Source: Eubacteriaceae bacterium UBA7485 (GTDB lineage: Bacteria > Bacillota > Clostridia > Eubacteriales > Eubacteriaceae). Taken from it: DNA of 8,376 nucleotides. The translations under genes were made by a program, and so were the position numbers. The stretch spans positions 2,503-10,878 of the forward strand of contig DLOL01000052.1 in NCBI GenBank assembly GCA_002478485.1, given 5' to 3'. This document shows, piece after piece, positions 1 to 6,017 of this stretch (position 1 is the first letter of the stretch; each line of letters opens with the position of its first letter). Below the pieces are notes generated by a model. The model was given only the letters and a program-made list of their open reading frames with translations. It did no database searches and was not told the DNA's origin.

Positions 1-420
1 GAGATTCACTTCCGGCTGCCCGAATCTTGCTTTCTCAGACGCAATTCGAATATCACATGCCATAGCCAGTTCACATCCTCCGCCCAGCGCGTAGCCATTG
101 ACAGCCGCAATGGTGACTTGAGGCATATTCTCAAGCTTCTTAAACGCTTCTAACGCGAGGAGGGCCATCTCTCTCCCTTCCTGCGGAGTCGCATTGACCA
201 TTTCGGATATGTCGGCACCGGCTGCAAACGCTTTATCTCCCGATCCTGTGATAATCACGCATCGAATATCTTTTGACCTTTCAATCTCACTCAATAGCTC
301 TTCAAGTTCAATCAGTGTCTCGGTATTTAGCGCATTGAGTGATTTGGGACGGTTAATCATTACTTTTGCAATTCCGGCTTCGACTTCTGTTTTGAGATTG
401 TTGAATTCCTGATTCTTCAT
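1..420 (-). CDS. Crotonase / enoyl-CoA hydratase (Crt-like), N-terminal 140 codons only
   Basis: The visible N-terminal half of a crotonase-fold enzyme, which hydrates or dehydrates short-chain acyl-CoA esters in the cytoplasm. The gene starts at ATG 420-418, with AAGGA six bases upstream (427-431), and runs off the left edge. Crotonases are about 260 residues, so roughly 120 are missing. The oxyanion-hole segment AFAAGADIS is at residues 64-72. NGYALGGGCELAMACD at 108-123 carries the first catalytic glutamate (E117), and GQPE at 134-137 carries the second (E137). Both acids used by true hydratases are therefore present. Residue style resembles clostridial 3-hydroxybutyryl-CoA dehydratase. 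Its place after the inositol operon, which contains an alcohol dehydrogenase, allows a second reading: 3-hydroxypropionyl-CoA dehydratase. It has its own apparent promoter, so it may instead head a separate fatty-acid or butyrate unit to the left. Family is certain; substrate is not. Confidence 0.9.
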   Translation of the reverse strand, partial: MKNQEFNNLKTEVEAGIAKVMINRPKSLNALNTETLIELEELLSEIERSKDIRCVIITGSGDKAFAAGADISEMVNATPQEGREMALLALEAFKKLENMPQVTIAAVNGYALGGGCELAMACDIRIASEKARFGQPEVNL

Positions 421-449
421 TTTTCTTCCTTTTACTGTTCATGTCTCAA

Positions 450-479
450 ATTATTAGCACGCTAACTTTTAGCCTGCAA
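450..479 (-). promoter_or_regulatory. Candidate sigma-A promoter of the crotonase gene
   Basis: On the minus strand TTGCAG (474-479) is followed by an 18-base spacer and AATAAT (450-455, five of six to TATAAT). A 17-base spacer to TAATAA is the alternative reading. The -10 box lies about 30 bases upstream of the crotonase ATG, which is reasonable. The -35 box is weak (three of six), consistent with a regulated promoter. A second possible pair, TTGACC (488-493) with TAAAAG 16 bases on, overlaps the same region. Confidence 0.45.
461..473. promoter_or_regulatory. Palindrome GCTAA-n3-TTAGC, candidate repressor operator
   Basis: A perfect 5-base inverted repeat (GCTAACTTTTAGC on the plus strand) fills the spacer between the proposed -35 and -10 boxes of the crotonase promoter. 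A further TTAGC at 454-458 forms a second inverted pair with the same GCTAA (TTAGC-AC-GCTAA, 454-465). Three half-sites in 20 bases inside a promoter suggest binding by a dimeric repressor. The regulator is not identified; no TetR- or MarR-type gene is in the window. Confidence 0.4.
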
Positions 480-480
480 A

Positions 481-508
481 TCAAGAAGGTCAACAAGTGC
501 CTTCTTGA
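481..508. terminator. Hairpin after the transporter gene, possible terminator
   Basis: Perfect 9-base arms TCAAGAAGG (481-489) and CCTTCTTGA (500-508) surround a 10-base loop. The hairpin begins about 33 bases past the transporter stop codon. Read leftward (the gene direction) it is followed only by TTTGC, a poor U-tract. Read rightward it is followed after three bases by TTTTT (512-516). It probably separates the operon from the crotonase gene but looks leaky in that direction; a role as an RNA-processing or stability element is also possible. Confidence 0.4.
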
Positions 509-541
509 CAGTTTTTGATCGGTTATTTTCCAGCCGGTCCG

Positions 542-1963
542 TTACAATTCGCCTAGTCCCTCTCTTCTTCTGAGTTCTTCCATAATCTGCGGATACATTT
601 TATCCAGTTTATAAAAGAAGAGAACTACGATCAGAATGATATAGGCAATCATTGGTCCGAATTCATACATCCTGACAATCATGCGCAGCACGCTTTCCGA
701 TTGGACAGCCGCTCCGCTGGTTGACGTGACATATCCGGATAAGGCCATCAATCCTGTAATGGTAGCTGTAATGATACCGGATCCCACTTTTGTTCCAACA
801 GATCCGCCTGCAAAAATCAGGCTTTCCTGACGCATATGTGTTTTCCACTGTCCGAATTCAACCGCATCTCCAATCATCGCAAAGACAACGGAGGCGAACG
901 GAGCCAGCCCGAAACCGCGGATGATACAGCTCATCATCACCATTTCATATGAGTAAGGATTAATCAGGTAAACGAGATGTCCGCACAAAGCGATAATCAC
1001 GCCTGCAAGAGACATGTTTCTCTTTCCCAATCGCTTCAAAAGCCATGGACTGATGAGCGTGGTTGCAATCATGGTCAGCGTCTCTGCTAAGAAGAGCACT
1101 GAATAAAGCTCATCATTTCCGAAAATGTATTTGGTATAGTAAGGAAGGATCGTTCCGGTCAGCCCCATCATACAGCTTTGAATCATCCATAAAATCAGTC
1201 CCGCCCAGAAATACTGATTGGTAACGAGCGCTTTAATGGAAATACCGAGTGGATACTTCTTTTCTTTTTCTCTTCCCTTAATTTCGACCTTCTCTTCACA
1301 TTTTGAAAAGCAAAAGACCAGAAGGATAAAGGCAATAGCAGCCCAGATACCCATGGTCTTAGCCCAGGCCATCTGATCGTTCCCCAGGAGTTTTACAACT
1401 GGAAGCGAAAAGGAAACCGAGAGGATCTTTCCGAACGGAGACATGGCCATTCTGAAGATCGAGAGCATTCCTCTCTCATGCTGACTCCTGGTCATCATGG
1501 TTGAAAGGGATCCGTACGGTAGATTAATCGCCGTGTAGCAGACCGTCGTGCACAGGTTGTAAGTCACAAACATGTAAAGTCCCTGCAAAAACGCCGTCGT
1601 TCTAGGAACCGTGAACAAAAGGACTGCAGAAACAGCAAACGGCACGGACATCCAGATAATCCATGGTCTTGACTGACCGTATTTCGAATGGGTCTTTTCA
1701 ACAATGAAGCCCATCACGACATCTGACACTCCGTCGAAAAGACGTGAAACCAGGAATATTGTTCCAACAACTGTCGGCGCAATTCCCGCATAATCCGTAT
1801 AGAACAAAGTTAAGAGCGAGGAGACCATTCCAAAGACAATGTTGCACGCCATATCCCCGCTTCCGTACGCCAGTCTTTCTGAAAGGGGCAGCTTTTCTTC
1901 AGCAGCCAGATTCTTTTTCTCCAGAATCTCTTCCTCAGGCTCAATTAAAATTTCTTCATCCAT
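542..1963 (-). CDS. GPH-family (MFS) sugar/polyol:cation symporter, probable inositol importer
   Basis: A 473-residue, strongly hydrophobic inner-membrane protein with about 12 membrane spans, the usual length for glycoside-pentoside-hexuronide:cation symporters (melibiose permease relatives). Family marks are visible. SRLFDGVSDVVMG at 73-85 holds D77 and D81, the place of the cation-coordinating aspartates in MelB. It is followed by the loop SKYGQSRPW (93-101), and the C-half signature MIGDAVEFGQWKT lies at 363-375. The N-terminus is an acidic tail of about 25 residues rich in glutamate. ATG 1963-1961 is chosen because AAGGGG (1972-1977) lies eight bases upstream; a TTG two codons earlier is too close to that site. 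The gene follows the LacI regulator by 59 bases and ends the operon. Substrate is inferred from context as myo-inositol, an isomer or an inositol glycoside. Bacillus inositol porters (IolT, IolF) belong to other MFS branches, so this is a non-homologous replacement at family level. Confidence 0.88.
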   Translation of the reverse strand: MDEEILIEPEEEILEKKNLAAEEKLPLSERLAYGSGDMACNIVFGMVSSLLTLFYTDYAGIAPTVVGTIFLVSRLFDGVSDVVMGFIVEKTHSKYGQSRPWIIWMSVPFAVSAVLLFTVPRTTAFLQGLYMFVTYNLCTTVCYTAINLPYGSLSTMMTRSQHERGMLSIFRMAMSPFGKILSVSFSLPVVKLLGNDQMAWAKTMGIWAAIAFILLVFCFSKCEEKVEIKGREKEKKYPLGISIKALVTNQYFWAGLILWMIQSCMMGLTGTILPYYTKYIFGNDELYSVLFLAETLTMIATTLISPWLLKRLGKRNMSLAGVIIALCGHLVYLINPYSYEMVMMSCIIRGFGLAPFASVVFAMIGDAVEFGQWKTHMRQESLIFAGGSVGTKVGSGIITATITGLMALSGYVTSTSGAAVQSESVLRMIVRMYEFGPMIAYIILIVVLFFYKLDKMYPQIMEELRRREGLGEL

Positions 1964-1978
1964 TCCCAATTCCCCTTA

Positions 1979-1993
1979 TGTTTACGTTTTCAT
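1979..1993 (-). promoter_or_regulatory. cre-like site (CcpA or LacI-family operator) upstream of the transporter
   Basis: The minus strand reads ATGAAAACGTAAACA, which fits the classical cre consensus WTGNAANCGNWNNCW at every position, including the central CG. It lies between the lacI stop and the transporter start and directly abuts the transporter ribosome site (1972-1977). No good -10/-35 pair is visible beside it, so it would act as a transcriptional roadblock for CcpA or as an operator for the local LacI-family protein, whose family also favours central-CG palindromes. The match is seen directly; the binding protein is inferred. Confidence 0.5.
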
Positions 1994-2022
1994 TTCACGA
2001 TGAGCCTGGAATGCCTCTTCGG

Positions 2023-3072
2023 TTATTCATTCACAGCCTCCCGTTCTCTTTCCGATATGTTATAACGTGTTTTAATTCCAATATCCGTATAATTCAGTTC
2101 TTCCGGTACCTCTCCGCTTGAGAGATATTCAGATAGAAGACGCACCGTCTGATATCCCTGAGAATATGCGTCCTGGTCAATGATGAAATCAACATAACCT
2201 TCATCAAGAAGTTCGATATTCGTTTTTGTCACATCATAAACAATAACCAAGGGCTTATCTTCAGGATTGACTTTGTCGATCGCACTTCGAATTCCCGCTT
2301 GACCACCGGAACTCAGAAATATGCCTTTGAGTTTCGGAAACATCTGCAGGCTACTCAGCACAATCTTTTCGACTTCTTCTTTTTGGTCAAAACTCGATTG
2401 GACACCAATCAACTCAATTTTTGAATCAAGTTTTCTTAATTCATCCGTGAACCCTTCGATTCGTTCGCTTGACACAGGATTGGAAAAATAGCCAGTTATG
2501 GCGATCACTTTCCCACCGTTTTTGAGCATCATATCCATCAATCCTGCAGCTGTTCTTCCACTTGCGCGGTTGTCCAGTCCGACAAAACTCATCCGACCAC
2601 ATCCTGGAAGGTCAGCATTGAACGTGATTACGGGAATATTCAGGTCTCTCAAATCTGTCAGTCCCTCACGTACACGATTATCAACGGCAGGCATAATTGC
2701 AAGCGCATCGATCGACTCGTTCTTCATCTCCTCGATCAGTTTTAGCTCAGCTTCGGGATCCATTCCATTAATCTCGCGTACAATCAGTTCCATATTCATT
2801 TTTTCAAGAATTTTTCCGGCATCTTCAATTCCGCGGTGCACATTTTTCATGAAAGAAGAGCCTTCCATCTGTGTGATGATCCCAATTCGTTTTTTTCCGC
2901 GAAGAACTGCAGTGCTCTTGGCATGTTTGGGCTGATAACCAATTTCACGGGCTATCTTAAGAATTCTCTCTTCCACTTCCGGGTTTACTCTTCCCCTGGC
3001 GTTGATCGCGCGGTCTACTGTTCCGCGTGATACCCCCGCAAGATCCGCTATTTGTTGCATTGTTGCTGCCAT
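2023..3072 (-). CDS. LacI-family transcriptional regulator with sugar-binding domain
   Basis: A 349-residue regulator of typical LacI length. The N-terminal helix-turn-helix is at about residues 5-26 (MQQIADLAGVSRGTVDRAIN), followed by the RGRVNPEVEERILKIAREIGYQP segment of the family DNA-binding domain to about residue 48. A short hinge (about 49-60) leads into a periplasmic-binding-protein-like domain (about 62-335) that should bind an inositol-pathway metabolite. The recognition helix has TVDRAIN where most LacI proteins have TVSRVLN. ATG 3072-3070 is chosen because AAAGGTG (3079-3085) is six bases upstream; an upstream GTG falls inside that site, and a later ATG at 3060-3058 lacks its own site. 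The gene lies after the enzymes and before the transporter, with its own promoter. It probably represses the operon in place of the DeoR-type IolR of Bacillus, and possibly the transporter through the site at 1979-1993. Family is certain; effector and operators are inferred. Confidence 0.92.
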   Translation of the reverse strand: MAATMQQIADLAGVSRGTVDRAINARGRVNPEVEERILKIAREIGYQPKHAKSTAVLRGKKRIGIITQMEGSSFMKNVHRGIEDAGKILEKMNMELIVREINGMDPEAELKLIEEMKNESIDALAIMPAVDNRVREGLTDLRDLNIPVITFNADLPGCGRMSFVGLDNRASGRTAAGLMDMMLKNGGKVIAITGYFSNPVSSERIEGFTDELRKLDSKIELIGVQSSFDQKEEVEKIVLSSLQMFPKLKGIFLSSGGQAGIRSAIDKVNPEDKPLVIVYDVTKTNIELLDEGYVDFIIDQDAYSQGYQTVRLLSEYLSSGEVPEELNYTDIGIKTRYNISEREREAVNE

Positions 3073-3166
3073 TATAATCACCTTTAAATATCAAGCATTG
3101 ACCTGTTTTGGCTTAAATTTTAATCTACCACGGGTGCGTGCTTTTTTCAATTTAGGTGATTAATGG
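3069..3166 (-). promoter_or_regulatory. Long-range inverted repeat masking the lacI ribosome site in read-through mRNA
   Basis: Read on the minus strand, CCATTAATCACCT (3166-3154) is complementary to AGGTGAT-TA-TAATGG (3083-3069): seven plus six base pairs with a two-base bulge. The downstream arm contains most of the lacI Shine-Dalgarno core and its ATG; the upstream arm begins seven bases past the aldolase stop. The pair encloses a 70-base loop containing the internal lacI promoter. Operon-length RNA carries both arms and could hide the start site. RNA begun at the internal promoter (start near 3115) carries only the downstream arm. The complementarity is seen; the function is inferred. A DNA-level role as paired regulator sites is the alternative. 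Confidence 0.5.
3122..3150 (-). promoter_or_regulatory. Internal sigma-A promoter for the lacI regulator
   Basis: On the minus strand TTGAAA (3145-3150, five of six to TTGACA) is followed by a 17-base spacer and TAGATT (3122-3127, four of six to TATAAT). Transcription would start near 3115, leaving a leader of about 40 bases before the lacI ATG. The spacer contains CACG-n4-CGTG (3129-3140), a small inverted repeat that could be an autoregulatory site. Another, TCAA-n3-TTGA (3091-3101), lies in the leader. Both repeats are short and may be chance. Confidence 0.55.
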
Positions 3167-3173
3167 TATTGTT

Positions 3174-4022
3174 CTACTGATCAGACCAAGGCGTCTTAAA
3201 AACGTCTATATGATGAAGGACGTTCTTATACACTCCTTCTGTCATCGCATGACTTAGATCAAAGTAATTAGGCGTGCTTTTTTCATGGAGATACTTTTCA
3301 GCTGCCAGGGTGAGTTGATTGAAGCTTGCAGTGGCAATGTTGACTTTGCGTATTCCGAGAGAAATGGCACGTCTAAAATCATCATCCGAAATTCCTGACC
3401 CGCCGTGCAAAACGAGTGGGATCGCACATTTTGCAGATATTTCCTCCAGGACTTCAAACTGCAACCTGGGAACCGTCTTGTACTCACCGTGCGCATTTCC
3501 AATCGCAACTGCTAGCGCATCAATTCCGGTCCTCTCAACAAATTGCCTGGCCTGTACAGGATCCGTACATTGAATCTCATGATCTTCTGATCCATCTTCA
3601 CTTCCTCCGACTATCCCGAGCTCAGCCTCTACACAAGCATCATAGCCTTTAGCTAATTCGACGATCTGCCGGGTTTTTTTCACGTTCTCTTCAAAAGAGA
3701 ACGAAGAAGCATCCAGCATAACAGAAGTAAATCCATAGTCCGTCGCTTTCTGAATCGTTTTCATCGTCATGCCATGATCCAGATGAACGGCTATAGGCAT
3801 GTCAGACGATTTTGCTGCTTCAACCATCATGGGGCCCATGAGCTCGAGCGGAGAATCTTTAAGACGCACTTCAGCTATCTGAAGAATAACCGGTGTTTCG
3901 GAGAATTCGGCAGCCTCGATCACTCCCTTGACCATCTCCATGTTTCCAACGGAGAAAGAGCCGACACCCTGCCGGTGTCTGGCCGCCTTCTCCATCAGCT
4001 CATCCATCCTAACCAGTGCCAT
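3174..4022 (-). CDS. iolJ: Class II (zinc) ketose-bisphosphate-type aldolase, probable 2-deoxy-5-keto-gluconate-6-phosphate aldolase
   Basis: A 282-residue TIM-barrel aldolase of the FbaA/GatY/IolJ family. Context predicts cleavage of 2-deoxy-5-keto-D-gluconate 6-phosphate to dihydroxyacetone phosphate and malonate semialdehyde. HLDHG at 80-84 gives the catalytic aspartate D82 and zinc ligand H83. GNAHGEY (175-181) supplies H178, and VLHGGSGI (204-211) supplies H206 and the glycine-rich phosphate loop. VEAELGIVGG (131-140) is the family acidic strand. The start MALVRMDEL at ATG 4022-4020 matches the usual N-terminus; an upstream in-frame ATG (4058-4056) lies inside iolG. Only one base separates the iolG stop from this ATG, and no clear Shine-Dalgarno is present, so translation is probably coupled. 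The pocket reads GSFSVGN (21-27) where many relatives have an AFN motif, and overall similarity to Bacillus IolJ looks modest. A tagatose- or fructose-bisphosphate-like substrate therefore remains possible. Confidence 0.85.
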   Translation of the reverse strand: MALVRMDELMEKAARHRQGVGSFSVGNMEMVKGVIEAAEFSETPVILQIAEVRLKDSPLELMGPMMVEAAKSSDMPIAVHLDHGMTMKTIQKATDYGFTSVMLDASSFSFEENVKKTRQIVELAKGYDACVEAELGIVGGSEDGSEDHEIQCTDPVQARQFVERTGIDALAVAIGNAHGEYKTVPRLQFEVLEEISAKCAIPLVLHGGSGISDDDFRRAISLGIRKVNIATASFNQLTLAAEKYLHEKSTPNYFDLSHAMTEGVYKNVLHHIDVFKTPWSDQ

Positions 4023-4023
4023 T

Positions 4024-5052
4024 TTAATCTTTTTCGATATCCGCGAGAATTTCAGCAATCTTAACAGGTCGATGTTCCTTATTTGATTTTTGCGCCGCCA
4101 TGGCCATCAGCACAGGTTCAAGTCCGTCCTTTACACCAAGTGGCGTATCTTCTCCTGAATGAATCGCGTCAATGAATTGTTTTACTTCTTCTGCGTAAGC
4201 ATCCATATAACGTTCCAGGAAGAAAAACAGCGGCTTACTTGAACGAACATCTTCAGAACCGGCAATCTGCACATTGTTTGCAGTATCATTCTCAATCAAA
4301 GCCACACCGTCAGATCCGAAGACTTCTGCTCTTTGATCGTATCCGTAGGCTGCGCGTCTACAGTTGTCAATGACCACTAGAACGCCGTTTTTCATCTTGA
4401 TTGTGATAATTGCAGTGTCCACATCTCCTGCTTCTCCAATACTCGGATCCACATTGACTGCAGATTGCACATAGACTTCTTCAGCGTCGGAGCCTGAGAG
4501 AAATCTTGCCATATCAAAATCATGAATGGTCATGTCCATAAACATGCCACCTGACACTTTCACATAGTCGATTGACGGGGGCTCAGGGTCGCGACTGGTG
4601 ATCTTGACAATTTCGGGTGTCCCGACTTTTCCATCTCGGACCGCCTTCTCAAGCGCTGCAAAATTGTGATCGAAGCGGCGATTGAATCCCACTTGATATT
4701 TCAACTCTTTTCCTTCGAGTGTCGAGATTACTTCTTTAATTTTCTCTACATCATGATCGATCGGTTTTTCACAGAATACATGCTTGCCAGCCTGGATCGC
4801 TTCAATTGATATCGGTGAATGCGTATCCGTGGAGGAACAAATCAGCACCGCTTCAATATCCGGATCTTCCAGAATCTCATGATAATCTTTAATCGCTTTT
4901 TCGATTCCAAGCCCTTGCGCCCATTCTTTTGTCTCTTCATTCATGAACGGATCTGCAATCGCCTTGACCTTGGCGCCCGGCACTTTCGTCTGAACACTGG
5001 TCGCATGTACCTTTCCAATCCTTCCCGCTCCGATAATGCCAATGTTTGTCAT
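4024..5052 (-). CDS. iolG: Inositol 2-dehydrogenase (Gfo/Idh/MocA family)
   Basis: Oxidises myo-inositol to scyllo-inosose with NAD+, the first step of the pathway. The 342-residue length fits IolG (344 in Bacillus). The N-terminal Rossmann fold has GIIGAGRIGKVH (5-16) and an acidic residue ending the second strand (IAD, D34), which favours NAD. CEKPI at 94-98 gives the catalytic lysine K96. MDMTIHDFD at 172-180 gives D173 and H177, equivalent to the Lys-Asp-His triad of the family. The start is ATG 5052-5050 with AAGGAG six bases upstream; a longer frame from 5088 would add twelve residues with no ribosome site and no family match. It follows iolE by 45 bases and runs to within one base of the aldolase start. 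Related enzymes can use D-chiro- or scyllo-inositol or other sugars, so exact isomer preference is uncertain; the neighbours make myo-inositol most likely. Confidence 0.93.
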   Translation of the reverse strand: MTNIGIIGAGRIGKVHATSVQTKVPGAKVKAIADPFMNEETKEWAQGLGIEKAIKDYHEILEDPDIEAVLICSSTDTHSPISIEAIQAGKHVFCEKPIDHDVEKIKEVISTLEGKELKYQVGFNRRFDHNFAALEKAVRDGKVGTPEIVKITSRDPEPPSIDYVKVSGGMFMDMTIHDFDMARFLSGSDAEEVYVQSAVNVDPSIGEAGDVDTAIITIKMKNGVLVVIDNCRRAAYGYDQRAEVFGSDGVALIENDTANNVQIAGSEDVRSSKPLFFFLERYMDAYAEEVKQFIDAIHSGEDTPLGVKDGLEPVLMAMAAQKSNKEHRPVKIAEILADIEKD

Positions 5053-5064
5053 CTCTTTCTCCTT
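5050..5064 (-). promoter_or_regulatory. Ribosome binding site that fixes the iolG start
   Basis: AAGGAG (5059-5064) sits six bases before the ATG at 5052-5050. The 15 bases AAGGAGAAAGAGATG are identical to the iolE site (5995-6009). No comparable site precedes the alternative ATG at 5088. Confidence 0.85.
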
Positions 5065-5097
5065 GAATCTTCTTGTTTTATTGATCATCTAAATTTC

Positions 5098-5997
5098 TTA
5101 GAGTCCCGTCTTTTCTTCTATAAAACTCCTAGCCTGCTTAGCATATTTAAGCGGATTAGCCTTTTGAGGATCCTGTTCAGCTTCCACGACCATATAACCT
5201 TCATAACCTGCATCTTCGAGAACCTTAAAGATCGGATCATAGTCGATCGCCCCGTCCCCAGGAATCGTGAAGGTTCCCATACGCACCCCGTCAAGAAAGC
5301 TGAGTCTCTCATCTTTGACCTGTTGGACGACTTCCGGACGAATATCTTTCAGATGGACATGGCGGATCCGATTTTTAAATTCTTGTGCCATTGATAGTGG
5401 ATCTTCTCCACAGTAAGCAAAGTGTCCCGTATCGAACAGGAGAGAAACATATTCCGGGTCTGTCTCTCTCATCAGGCGGCGCGTTTCGTCTGCGTCCTGG
5501 ACAACAGTACCCATGTGGTGATGGAAAGTCAGTTGAATCCCGTACTCATCCTTTGCGATTTTTCCGAGACGGTTAAGGCCTTCCGTTAGATCCTTCCATT
5601 CATCTTCGTTCATTACATGTTTCCGGCCGAAAATCGGAGTGTCTTGCATGCCTTGAACAGAATAGCTTTGCTCAGATACTCCAATGACTTTGGCTCCCAT
5701 TTCCTTTAAGAATTCGAGGGTCTTTCTAAATTCTCTTTCCGTCTCTTCAAAGGGCTTCGAAATCAGGAATGTGGAAAACCACTGATTGCAGATTTCGATT
5801 CCGCGTTCATTCAGGTAAGCCTTTAGAACACTTGGATCTTTAGGATACTTGTTTCCGACTTCTGATCCTTTAAAGCCTGCGAGTGCCATTTCTGAGACGC
5901 ACTGCTCAAAGGAATTCTCCGCTCCAAGATCTGGAAGATCATCATTGGTCCATGCAATCGGTGCAATGCCAAGTTTCACTGTGCTCTTGTCAAACAT
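5098..5997 (-). CDS. iolE: Inosose dehydratase (2-keto-myo-inositol dehydratase)
   Basis: Removes water from scyllo-inosose to give 3D-(3,5/4)-trihydroxycyclohexane-1,2-dione, the second step of inositol breakdown. The 299-residue protein has the length and line-by-line motif order of Bacillus IolE (297). These are GIAPIAWTNDDLP (10-22), WFSTFLIS (73-80), VSEQSYSVQG (107-116), FHHHMGT (158-164), LLFDTGH (186-192), HVHLKDIR (213-220), FTIPGDG (243-249) and VEAEQDPQKANP (271-282). It is a xylose-isomerase-like TIM barrel; the conserved Glu, Asp and His residues in these strands form the divalent-metal site. ATG 5997-5995 has AAGGAG six bases upstream, and the stop is followed after 45 bases by iolG. 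It lies 20 bases after the alcohol dehydrogenase gene. No odd features. Assignment is very secure from the sequence alone. Confidence 0.96.
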   Translation of the reverse strand: MFDKSTVKLGIAPIAWTNDDLPDLGAENSFEQCVSEMALAGFKGSEVGNKYPKDPSVLKAYLNERGIEICNQWFSTFLISKPFEETEREFRKTLEFLKEMGAKVIGVSEQSYSVQGMQDTPIFGRKHVMNEDEWKDLTEGLNRLGKIAKDEYGIQLTFHHHMGTVVQDADETRRLMRETDPEYVSLLFDTGHFAYCGEDPLSMAQEFKNRIRHVHLKDIRPEVVQQVKDERLSFLDGVRMGTFTIPGDGAIDYDPIFKVLEDAGYEGYMVVEAEQDPQKANPLKYAKQARSFIEEKTGL

Positions 5998-6017
5998 CTC
6001 TTTCTCCTTATCTTTTT

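Noticed and set aside
454..465. TTAGCACGCTAA resembling part of the CIRCE heat-shock element
   Set aside because: CIRCE needs TTAGCACTC and GAGTGCTAA separated by nine bases; only a short core is present.
505..510. Perfect TTGACA on the plus strand as a rightward promoter
   Set aside because: No acceptable -10 box follows at 16-18 bases, and no plus-strand gene lies downstream.
2498..2935. Plus-strand open frame of 145 codons opposite the lacI gene
   Set aside because: Serine/isoleucine/proline-rich sequence typical of the reverse complement of a coding region; no motif or ribosome site.
3091..3101. TCAA-n3-TTGA inverted repeat in the lacI leader
   Set aside because: Four-base arms are too short to claim as an operator without conservation data.
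4819..5394. Plus-strand open frame of 191 codons opposite iolG and iolE
   Set aside because: It spans two confident minus-strand genes, has no ribosome site or recognisable domain, and its composition is that of an antisense frame.
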